Source: a virus
Virus record (IMG/VR): IMGVR_UViG_3300046011_005117
Coordinates: 1 to 20,062 of that record
Length of the DNA stretch: 20,062 bases
Reading direction: 5' to 3' (one strand)
Shown piece after piece: positions 13,027 to 20,062 of the stretch. The notes beneath the pieces are model-generated. The model was not told the origin of the DNA and made no database searches. It saw only the letters and a program-made list of their open reading frames with translations. The position numbers and the translations under genes are program-made. Within the stretch, counting starts at the first letter, position 1; every line of letters begins with the position of its first letter.

Positions 13027-14741
13027 TACATATCAAATCGTATAATAATATTCATATCCACATCATCACGCTTTATTAGTGGGTTAGCCAATTTTGCAAT
13101 TGCTATTAAATCTCTATCTTCATTATACAACCCAATCGTTGTTATATACGGATTAAAATTTCTATGCGATACATACGTATCTGCTAACTGTGGACCAAGA
13201 TTTATATCTGTAAATAAAGAAGGATTTTGAGTAAAATTGAATTCACTTTTACGAATTTTACAAATAATTTCATGTTCAAAAAAAGTAGTTATACTTTTAT
13301 ATTCACCATCAAACCCATACGTTAAATCACTATAATCATAAGAACCACTTGAACCTAAAATAGAATTTTTATATTTTGGTCTTGGGTCAGAAACAACTAC
13401 CATACCTTGTTTATAAAATATATTACCAATTCTTGCGGTTTGATACGCATAACCATTTACCAAACTATTATCATAAAGATGTGCAATTTCATCAGATGTT
13501 AATCCTTTACTATAAATTTTAACTTCATCCAACGAACCAGAAAGTACCTTATCATTAGTACCATCACCTGCTATATAAAATTTATGGTCATTATTAACTG
13601 TTTTAGTCATTATTTTATTAGCGGTGGAATTCAATGTACCATTTATATAAATATCATAGTTACTTCCAGTTTTTTGACAAACAACATGATTCCAACTTCC
13701 AGTTGCTAACATACTCGAAGTTACTTGCATACTCTCAACATCAGAACTTTGTCTGAAAACGATAGAGTACGGGTTGGTTGCTGTTCTATTTGTCAGATAA
13801 ATATCAAATGGAAATCTGTTGGAATAAGAACCAGTTTCAATAACATCATCACCTATACGTAACATTTTTATTCTATTTTTGTTAAATAAGTAATTATGAT
13901 CATATGTTTCTATTGATTGACTTGCGGGAACGTTTAACCAAAAACTAAATGCAAAATTGTTGGATCGATTAAAGTTAAATGTCTGATAACTATCCACACT
14001 TAAATATGTTCCATGAATTGCAGCAGAAACACCAGTTGGTTCGGCAGTATCGGTTGTTGGAATACCATTATGATAGGTTATTTTTTTATTATTGTTTATA
14101 CGAATTATATTGTTATGGTGCGATGAATCTAGTATATAAATAGATTTATTATTTTTGTATTTATATTCTCTATATTTCTCATTAAATCCAATATCAATTA
14201 AACAACTTGAATAATCAACAAATTTTGTAGTATCAAATGAATTATCAATTAAGTTACCAAACTTATCATCTATTAAGGTATAACTATACGAAGGATTTGT
14301 ACTGTAATTATTTATAGAAAAAGAACCTTTCTGTATACCTTCTCCAAAATTTGTCATGGGTAACACAAAAAGAGAACTAGTTTCCCACAAATAATTATTT
14401 GAATTTTCTTCGCCAGTATAATCATACATTCTATAATCAGAGTAAACTGTATAATAATTATGATCCAATGAATACCACAATTGTTTTGGATCAATACTTT
14501 GTGAAGTATATGAGTTACGATACATATCAGACGATAGATTTAATACATTACCAAAGTATTTATTGTTTTCTGGATATAAAGCCCTATAAACTTGTATTCC
14601 ATGATTTTCATAATAATCAACGTCAGTAGAAATTGTATTAAATTTCCATTTTTTATTTGCTTGAAAATGTCTTACAGTATAATCACCTGCTTTTAATTGT
14701 TTCCAAGCAAAACTTATATTATTTCCAAATTGAAATGCCAC
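13026..14741 (-). CDS. Putative virion structural protein with inserted LamG/concanavalin-like lectin domain (571 aa)
   Basis: The start is GTG 14741 (AAGG at 14752-14755, 10 bases upstream), one base after the preceding stop. Residues about 243-423 are a LamG-type jelly roll: FAFSFWLNVPAS, GSWNHVVCQKTGSNYDIYING and the typical closing strand GSLDEVKIYSKGLTSDEIAHLYDN. This fold usually binds carbohydrates. The flanks match the paralogous neighbours: GSFSIN...SYTLIDD (about 143-165) before the lectin, and IGNIFYKQGMVVVSD (about 435-450) after it. The C-terminal 70 residues carry the shared module EFNFTQNPS...ITTIGLYNEDRDLIAIAKL. The simplest reading is a member of the neighbouring virion protein family that gained a lectin domain. 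A role on the particle surface is inferred; the specific function is unknown. Confidence 0.78.
   Translation of the reverse strand: MAFQFGNNISFAWKQLKAGDYTVRHFQANKKWKFNTISTDVDYYENHGIQVYRALYPENNKYFGNVLNLSSDMYRNSYTSQSIDPKQLWYSLDHNYYTVYSDYRMYDYTGEENSNNYLWETSSLFVLPMTNFGEGIQKGSFSINNYSTNPSYSYTLIDDKFGNLIDNSFDTTKFVDYSSCLIDIGFNEKYREYKYKNNKSIYILDSSHHNNIIRINNNKKITYHNGIPTTDTAEPTGVSAAIHGTYLSVDSYQTFNFNRSNNFAFSFWLNVPASQSIETYDHNYLFNKNRIKMLRIGDDVIETGSYSNRFPFDIYLTNRTATNPYSIVFRQSSDVESMQVTSSMLATGSWNHVVCQKTGSNYDIYINGTLNSTANKIMTKTVNNDHKFYIAGDGTNDKVLSGSLDEVKIYSKGLTSDEIAHLYDNSLVNGYAYQTARIGNIFYKQGMVVVSDPRPKYKNSILGSSGSYDYSDLTYGFDGEYKSITTFFEHEIICKIRKSEFNFTQNPSLFTDINLGPQLADTYVSHRNFNPYITTIGLYNEDRDLIAIAKLANPLIKRDDVDMNIIIRFDM
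13480..14015 (-). other. LamG/concanavalin-like lectin domain region within the 571-aa protein
   Basis: These approximate limits mark the part of the 571-aa protein that has no counterpart in the 427- and 1134-aa paralogues and carries LamG motifs (WNHVV..., YINGTLN, GSLDEVKIY). The boundaries were judged by eye. Confidence 0.6.
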
Positions 14742-14742
14742 T

Positions 14743-16026
14743 TTAATTTAACCTTATTCTAACGTGAAAATTACATTCTGTATTATGCTTTTTAAGTAAT
14801 GGTTTTTCTAATTTACCAACAGCCAACAATTCATTTTTTCCATTATATAAACCAATCGAACTAATATAAACATGAGGCTCTTCCCTCATAGTTAAATATT
14901 TTAATTCTTTATTAGAACCAGAAACATACGTTGGGTTGTTTGAAGAATTCATTTCTGATGGTAATGCTCTACAAAAATAAGTTTCTGACATATATTCTTG
15001 TGAACCACGTCCCCACCAAGAACCAGTTTCAGTTCTAACTACATTTTGTGTTGTAGAACCACTAATGGAATAAAACAATTTCTTTATATTATCACCATCA
15101 ATAGAAGCGGTAACTGTGTTAAAAGAACATGATTGATCAAGTACAACACCATCAAGTAGTATTAAACCTTTTCTTGGAAAAACAATACCCCATGCATCAT
15201 TCTCACTTTCACCATATATACCATCATTTAAAGAACCAGAAACTAAATAATAATAATCTTTCAATTCTTCAGTATAAGTAATATATTCTTTACCATCAAC
15301 TGAATCATCTATCAATGTATAAATAACAGATGAAGAAGGATTTGGATAAAAGTTACTACCAGTATTTATTAATTGATTAGTACTCGAAGAAATGGGTGCT
15401 AAGGTTAATTGAAAATTACCAATGTCTAATCTATCTTTAAATGAATTTCTATTAAAATGTATTGCATAAAAATAATCACCATTTTTATTATTCTTAAATG
15501 GAAACTTACCGTCAACTGTATCAAAACAATCTAACATATATTTACGAAACATTGTTTTTGCAGGTAATAATTCACTTAATTCGGTAAGTACGGTTACTTC
15601 ATATGAAGAACCAGAACCACTTATATGAGCGTATGCTAAATCAAATTCATGGTAACTATTTGGATGTGTGGTTGGTTTATTATAAATAGACATGAAATAT
15701 TTTTGATGGTCTGAACTAACAGTTCCACTTATAAAAGTATTTATTCTTTCACTATTATTGCAACTAAATAATCCAGTTGTTCGCCATTCTTTTATTGGTT
15801 CTGATATATCAGGTAAATTTGCACTATCCAACAATTTATATACTAAACTGTTACTTGTAATTGGTTTAGAATTTGAATATGTTATAGTAGGTAAAGTGGA
15901 TATACTGATAGTTTCATTTTGTATATTAATAAATGTTTTATCAGGAAATCCCTCAGCTTCTATAAACTTAACGTAGTTTAATAAGTTATTAAGTATATAT
16001 CGGTTTATTTGAAGTGAATTAATCAT
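14743..16026 (-). CDS. Putative virion structural protein (427 aa), paralogue of the 1134-aa protein C-terminus
   Basis: Starts at ATG 16026, one base after the preceding stop. Residues about 132-427 align with residues about 830-1134 of the neighbour. The pairs are AYAHISGSG/AYGHYEGSG, LDIGNFQLTL/LDLGNFEINL, LIDDSVDG/LIDNSGDG, LVSGSLNDGIY/IVSGSLTNGIH, VFPRKGLILLDG/IFPNIGVIVLDG, then NPTY and ISSIGLYNGKNELLAVGKL. The first 130 residues (KFIEAEGFPDKTFINIQN...) are unlike the neighbour, so the shared module is attached to a different head. I do not recognise a family with a known function. The context of tandem paralogues and neighbouring fibre genes suggests a virion component, possibly baseplate or neck. 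The end of the gene supplies the AAGG of the next gene's ribosome binding site. Confidence 0.75.
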   Translation of the reverse strand: MINSLQINRYILNNLLNYVKFIEAEGFPDKTFINIQNETISISTLPTITYSNSKPITSNSLVYKLLDSANLPDISEPIKEWRTTGLFSCNNSERINTFISGTVSSDHQKYFMSIYNKPTTHPNSYHEFDLAYAHISGSGSSYEVTVLTELSELLPAKTMFRKYMLDCFDTVDGKFPFKNNKNGDYFYAIHFNRNSFKDRLDIGNFQLTLAPISSSTNQLINTGSNFYPNPSSSVIYTLIDDSVDGKEYITYTEELKDYYYLVSGSLNDGIYGESENDAWGIVFPRKGLILLDGVVLDQSCSFNTVTASIDGDNIKKLFYSISGSTTQNVVRTETGSWWGRGSQEYMSETYFCRALPSEMNSSNNPTYVSGSNKELKYLTMREEPHVYISSIGLYNGKNELLAVGKLEKPLLKKHNTECNFHVRIRLN

Positions 16027-16027
16027 G

Positions 16028-16420
16028 TTATATACTATTTAAAAACTCTGGTTTATAATATTCACCAACAATGTCTCTATTCTCTACTATTATATCACGT
16101 TCAAGCCAATCTTCAAAATTATCCAATTGTGCAATAGCATTATTTATTCTATCTATTAAATTAGCGTATTCTATTTCATTTTTTGGATGAAATAAATTTG
16201 TATTATTTAATAGTTTATAGGTTGTATCAGCACTTATTTTAGAAACTATTTTATCGATTGTATCTTTTGTATTTTGATTATATAAATCGAATGCTGCACC
16301 TTCTTCTTGTAAAGCTAAAAGTCCAAGAATATCTATACTCGGAATCACATATACAACAGATTCTCCCAAATTAAATAAAATTTGTTCAATTTTAGCATCG
16401 TTATAATCATATATACCCAT
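16028..16420 (-). CDS. Hypothetical protein (130 aa)
   Basis: Starts at ATG 16420, one base after the stop of the 1134-aa gene, and ends one base before the next ATG. This spacing is typical of an intact operon member. It begins MGIYDYNDAKIEQILFNLGE and appears mixed alpha-helical, acidic and without Cys, signal peptide or membrane segment. Later segments such as YANLIDRINNAIAQLDNFED look amphipathic. I do not recognise a family. Its place between two paralogous virion-type genes suggests a small structural or assembly protein. An AAGG lies 13 bases upstream, further than elsewhere in the window, so translation may rely on coupling to the preceding gene. Confidence 0.65.
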   Translation of the reverse strand: MGIYDYNDAKIEQILFNLGESVVYVIPSIDILGLLALQEEGAAFDLYNQNTKDTIDKIVSKISADTTYKLLNNTNLFHPKNEIEYANLIDRINNAIAQLDNFEDWLERDIIVENRDIVGEYYKPEFLNSI

Positions 16421-16421
16421 A

Positions 16422-19400
16422 TTACCAATTTAACCTTATTTTTATTAGAATATCATTTTCGTATGATTTTTGTATCGGCTTATTTAGTTTAGCAATAGCA
16501 AGTAACTCATTAGTATCATTGTATAAACCAACCGTTGTTATATACGTAATCGGATTATCAATAAAACAATCATATTTCAAGTGTCCAACTTTAGTTGTAT
16601 CTTCTGTAAGATATGTTGGGTTTGTACTATAATTAGCTTCATCAACTGGTATTCTTATAAAATAATGGTTAGTTGTTTTTTGTTTTACCGTTCTGCCAAT
16701 CATTGGCTTATTTAATATTGCTGCACCACTTATTGCGGTGTGTATTTTCCAAGAATTATCACCTACAACATTACTTCCACTTACAGAATTAAAATTCAAA
16801 TAACTATTTAACTTACCACCATCCAATACTATAACGCCAATATTTGGAAATATCTTACCGTAAGTTGTTACGTTACTGCCAGTTGATGTTGAATGAATTC
16901 CGTTTGTAAGACTTCCACTAACAATATCATAATAATCTGTTGGATCTTCTGTACAGAATCTATTGTCATCACCATCACCAGAATTATCAATAAGTGATAA
17001 AACTTTATTAGAAGAACTTACTTGAACATTACTACCAGTATAATATATATTCGGATATGCAGTACCGTTCAATTCAGCTAAGTTTATCTCAAAATTACCT
17101 AAATCTAATTTATGTGAAAGTCCATTTCTATAATAGTTTATAACATAAACATCTTTTGGAGTATTTGCTGATCCAGAATCCAAGAACATAAATCTTGATT
17201 GTGTTGCTTCCATTCCTAACAATCTAAACTGTGAGTATATTGCTTTGGCAGAACTATCACTATAATCATAGTTATATCCCATTGAACCAGAACCTTCATA
17301 ATGTCCGTATGCTACTGCATAAAAAGGAGTTACATCACAGGTATTACATCCAAGTACATCGTAATATATTTGTTTAGACGCTGTAGTTTGAGTTGAACTT
17401 GTGTAATAACAATCAAGAGAAGAAGAACCATTGAATATACCGTACACTTGATTCTTAGATACACCAGGTAAAATATCACCACCGTAAAGTAATGGATGAT
17501 ATAATTTAGCAATACTTGGATTACATATTGCAGAACTAGCTCTTCTTGTACTAACTACTCGTTGTCCTTTTGTTAAGAACGGATAATCTGGATTAAACGG
17601 AAATATTTTTAATATTAATCGTTCAGGTATTGTTCTTTTAATTCTATTACCATCTAAATATTCAAGTGCAGGATAAACATCGTAGCATTCATGAACACTA
17701 ACTTCAACACATCCACATAAATCTGTTGGATCTGGAGTCCAGCCTTTATCTACACAATACTCATCGGGAACACAACCTAAGTTATTTTTAGTAAATTCTA
17801 TTGTGTTAATGTCTGATATTTCAGAAACAAAATCTCTTGTTCTATCACTACTATATAATGGATAATAACCTTCTTCAAAAATGTATAATTGACCTACGTT
17901 TGGTCCAGAATCTTCTTTAAATACATTATTTTTTCCGTATTTCTGAACTGCTAAATAGGTTGCAAGTTTACCACGAGTAATTTCACCAGAGTCAACACCA
18001 TTTGTGTCAACAGATCCAAACTTATACGTAAACAAATAATCATCTATTTCAGTTGAACCATTAGGTGGTGGTGCAAAATCTGGATTACTAATTGCGTTTT
18101 CGGCGAAGTAATAAACATTATCGCCAAGTGAACCACCTGTTCCAATAGTTTCCGCTGCACCACATTGTACTTTAATATATCTTTTTCTTTTTCGCTTTAT
18201 GTCTAATCTAAAAGTTTCTGCAGTTGCGGTATAACATGGATTACTTGAAATGGATTTTCTTTCCACTTTGTTCATCGATGTTTTTTGAATATTTATATTA
18301 TCTTCAAAAATGAAACGTCCTCTGTTACGTATAATAACCGCTGCATTATCAGCAAGAGAAGTTGGAAATGCGAATTCTAAGTCTCTAAATAATTTAGTAT
18401 TATCATCATAATCATTTCTAAAATCATATATATCTTGAAAAATAGGTGTGTCTTCTAACGCCAATGACCATTGAAATTTATTTTCGGTCCCGATTTTGAT
18501 ATATGGAACAAAACACGCTTTAGCAACAGTTGTTAGATCTTTTGGTGGTGGTTGTCCAGTTGAACCATTACCACACCCATCGCCAGTTCTTTGCTCTTGA
18601 GCTTCTATTAATAATGTTTTTCCTTTTACACTATTGAATGTATCTAAAGCCTGAGTAGATGGTACTGTTGCTGTTGTGCTAAGAATTAAATCATTCGGAC
18701 TAAATCCTGCATCTATTAAAAATCGTTCTAATATAATGACAGCCGAATTACTTGTTACTTGCTTACCAATATCGATAACACCGTTTTCTGTCCAGTTAGT
18801 ATACTGAGGTGCGTTTGAAACACTTCCCCATTTTAGTGGCGCAACGCCAGACTTACCAAACTCTTTAAATATTTCACTAAATACTTTAGGTGTAGACGCA
18901 GGTAAATCTTTTGAACAAATATTTTGGTTGGTATTGTATATATTTGTCTTGCCCAACAATACCTGTAATAACAGAAATTTATCGTCTACTGTAATGTCTA
19001 ATGAATTATATAAAGTTTCAGCGATAGTTCTTACATTGAAATATCTTTTATATGTTATTTTACCCAAAACGGTGGGGTCAGTAGGACATTGTTGCGCATC
19101 TATCAATAATTCTGAATTTATTCTTACTAATGATTGGTTGTCCGGAGTACTACCTTTTAGTTTAACAAAGTCACCGTCATATTCAGGCTGTTGCGTTTTT
19201 GTACAGCATCTACGTACTTGATATTCTAATACAACCGGTTTTCCTATATTTATATTTCCATTACCCGCCGGAATTATTTGATCCGGTCCCTCTGTTAATT
19301 CTCGTATCCGAATTTTGTCAAATTTAAAGTTAAATTCTGTAGGTGAACAAGTTAGAGTAGGAATTGGTAGTATAGATGTACTAGCTACAATTTTCATTAT

Positions 19401-19826
19401 AGTTTTTATAGGATCGGCACCAGGTATAGGACTTGGTCCAAAATATATAGACCATACAGTTCCAGACTTTTCTGATGCGAATCCTAATGAACCTTCTAAA
19501 TTAGAATATATTTTGTCCACTCTAACAGCAGGTCTAACACCATAATCGGGATATACTTCATCAGACCAATCTTCGAAAGTTCCAGCAGCTGGTGCTTCTA
19601 AATAATCAGCGTAAATAGTAAAAAGATTTATTAAGTTACTATAAACTGTAACTGCACGTTGTAGTGGCTGGATGTCAATATCAGCAAACCGTGGGCTAAT
19701 TTCTGTGCTTAATAATAGATTCAAATCAATTATTTTGCCCCTCAACACAAAGGAGTCTTTCTGTAAAAATGCTTGATACGCATCTATGATGGCTGTTATT
19801 TCGTTGGAGAAGTAGTATTGATCCAT
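16422..19826 (-). CDS. Large putative virion structural protein (1134 aa) with paralogous C-terminal module
   Basis: Starts at ATG 19826 with AAGG at 19832-19835 overlapping the previous stop (5 bases from the G of AAGGT to the ATG). Residues 1 to about 830 match no family I can name. They contain about a dozen and a half cysteines, unusual for an AT-rich phage structural protein, clustered at RCC (about 205), a CVPDEYC and CGC stretch (about 679-712) and CNTC near 830. Residues about 830-1134 form the module shared with the 427-aa neighbour, ending in ITTVGLYNDTNELLAIAKL and IKIRLNW. The size and position would suit a baseplate or tail component, but I cannot tie it to a named T4 protein. 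No enzymatic motif, signal peptide or membrane segment is seen. Confidence 0.75.
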   Translation of the reverse strand: MDQYYFSNEITAIIDAYQAFLQKDSFVLRGKIIDLNLLLSTEISPRFADIDIQPLQRAVTVYSNLINLFTIYADYLEAPAAGTFEDWSDEVYPDYGVRPAVRVDKIYSNLEGSLGFASEKSGTVWSIYFGPSPIPGADPIKTIMKIVASTSILPIPTLTCSPTEFNFKFDKIRIRELTEGPDQIIPAGNGNINIGKPVVLEYQVRRCCTKTQQPEYDGDFVKLKGSTPDNQSLVRINSELLIDAQQCPTDPTVLGKITYKRYFNVRTIAETLYNSLDITVDDKFLLLQVLLGKTNIYNTNQNICSKDLPASTPKVFSEIFKEFGKSGVAPLKWGSVSNAPQYTNWTENGVIDIGKQVTSNSAVIILERFLIDAGFSPNDLILSTTATVPSTQALDTFNSVKGKTLLIEAQEQRTGDGCGNGSTGQPPPKDLTTVAKACFVPYIKIGTENKFQWSLALEDTPIFQDIYDFRNDYDDNTKLFRDLEFAFPTSLADNAAVIIRNRGRFIFEDNINIQKTSMNKVERKSISSNPCYTATAETFRLDIKRKRKRYIKVQCGAAETIGTGGSLGDNVYYFAENAISNPDFAPPPNGSTEIDDYLFTYKFGSVDTNGVDSGEITRGKLATYLAVQKYGKNNVFKEDSGPNVGQLYIFEEGYYPLYSSDRTRDFVSEISDINTIEFTKNNLGCVPDEYCVDKGWTPDPTDLCGCVEVSVHECYDVYPALEYLDGNRIKRTIPERLILKIFPFNPDYPFLTKGQRVVSTRRASSAICNPSIAKLYHPLLYGGDILPGVSKNQVYGIFNGSSSLDCYYTSSTQTTASKQIYYDVLGCNTCDVTPFYAVAYGHYEGSGSMGYNYDYSDSSAKAIYSQFRLLGMEATQSRFMFLDSGSANTPKDVYVINYYRNGLSHKLDLGNFEINLAELNGTAYPNIYYTGSNVQVSSSNKVLSLIDNSGDGDDNRFCTEDPTDYYDIVSGSLTNGIHSTSTGSNVTTYGKIFPNIGVIVLDGGKLNSYLNFNSVSGSNVVGDNSWKIHTAISGAAILNKPMIGRTVKQKTTNHYFIRIPVDEANYSTNPTYLTEDTTKVGHLKYDCFIDNPITYITTVGLYNDTNELLAIAKLNKPIQKSYENDILIKIRLNW

Positions 19827-19830
19827 ATTT

Positions 19831-19836
19831 ACCTTA
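19831..19836 (-). promoter_or_regulatory. Ribosome binding site overlapping upstream stop codon (TAAGGT)
   Basis: The TAA stop of the edge gene and the AAGG Shine-Dalgarno core of the 1134-aa gene are merged in one TAAGGT hexamer upstream of ATG 19826. This is the same arrangement as at 1301-1306. Confidence 0.6.
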
Positions 19837-20062
19837 GAAATCTAATTTTATTTTTATTGAAACTTCTTTATCGAATGTTTTTGGAATTGGTTGATTTAGT
19901 TTAGCTACCGCTAGTAAGTCATTATTGTCATTATATAAACCAACGGATGTTACATATGTTCTTGGATTATCGTACATTCCAGCCCATTTAACTATATTTG
20001 TACTACCAGAATAAAAACTTGGATTATTAGTATAGTTAAATTCATTATTATTAAGTCTTTTT
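19834..20062 (-). CDS. Putative virion structural protein, C-terminal 75 residues only (start outside window)
   Basis: An open frame runs from the right window edge to a TAA at 19834-19836. The visible part consists of the shared C-terminal module: NEFNYTNNPSFYSGS, RTYVTSVGLYNDNNDLLAVA, KLNQPIPKTF and a final IKIKLDF. This makes it the fourth member of the paralogous set, and the first in transcription order. The rest of the protein and its start lie beyond 20062. Function is inferred only from its paralogues and is presumably a virion component. Confidence 0.8.
   Translation of the reverse strand, partial: KRLNNNEFNYTNNPSFYSGSTNIVKWAGMYDNPRTYVTSVGLYNDNNDLLAVAKLNQPIPKTFDKEVSIKIKLDF

Noticed and set aside
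1-20062. Diversity-generating retroelement, integrase, toxin-antitoxin or anti-CRISPR system
   Set aside because: No reverse transcriptase, template/variable repeat pair, integrase, or recognisable toxin or defence gene was seen on either strand.

Overview
The window is AT-rich and densely packed. All fourteen genes I can support lie on the minus strand, so transcription runs from the right end (about 20062) to the left end (1). Gaps between genes are about 1-60 bases, several genes overlap, and there is no gene-free stretch longer than 300 bases. I see no tRNA or rRNA gene, insertion sequence or CRISPR array. The content (tail-fibre-like beta-repeat proteins, an S74 self-processing fibre, a phage-type endonuclease I, a primase and a Mre11/Rad50-type recombination nuclease) points to a tailed bacteriophage with a fairly large genome. 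The fibre families recall those of marine and freshwater phage assemblies, but the host cannot be read from this sequence.

Right-hand region (13026-20062): a run of structural-type proteins. Four of them (one cut by the window edge, then 1134, 427 and 571 aa) end in the same C-terminal module of about 70-75 residues, with a GLYN...LA.AKL..P core. The 1134- and 427-aa proteins share about 300 residues at their C-termini. The 571-aa protein looks like a third member with a LamG/concanavalin-like lectin domain inserted. A 130-aa protein of unknown function sits among them. I infer virion, probably baseplate or fibre, proteins.

Middle region (8467-13026): three DNA-metabolism genes in a tight cassette: a T7-type endonuclease I (Holliday junction resolvase), a primase with a TOPRIM domain, and a 1048-aa single-chain fusion of an SbcD/Mre11-type nuclease with an SbcC/Rad50-type ATPase (T4 gp47 and gp46 are separate proteins). 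Together they would prime lagging-strand synthesis, process DNA ends for recombination-dependent replication and resolve branched DNA before packaging.

Left-hand region (1-8447): a tail-fibre cluster. It holds a 918-aa fibre with a C-terminal S74 intramolecular chaperone, a 488-aa fibre with three internal repeats, 425- and 442-aa fibres that share an N-terminal WKK..SGS motif, a conserved-looking 60-aa protein, and a protein of at least 431 aa made of RCC1-type beta-propeller repeats that runs off the left edge. Three gaps in this cluster carry the same octamer, TATTTATA on the coding strand, 23-29 bases upstream of the next start. It is a candidate phage regulatory element.

Translation signals are consistent: AAGG or GGAG with 5-7 bases of spacing, sometimes overlapping the previous gene's stop codon, and a few TTG or GTG starts. 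Functions below are inferred from reading motifs; no database search was possible.
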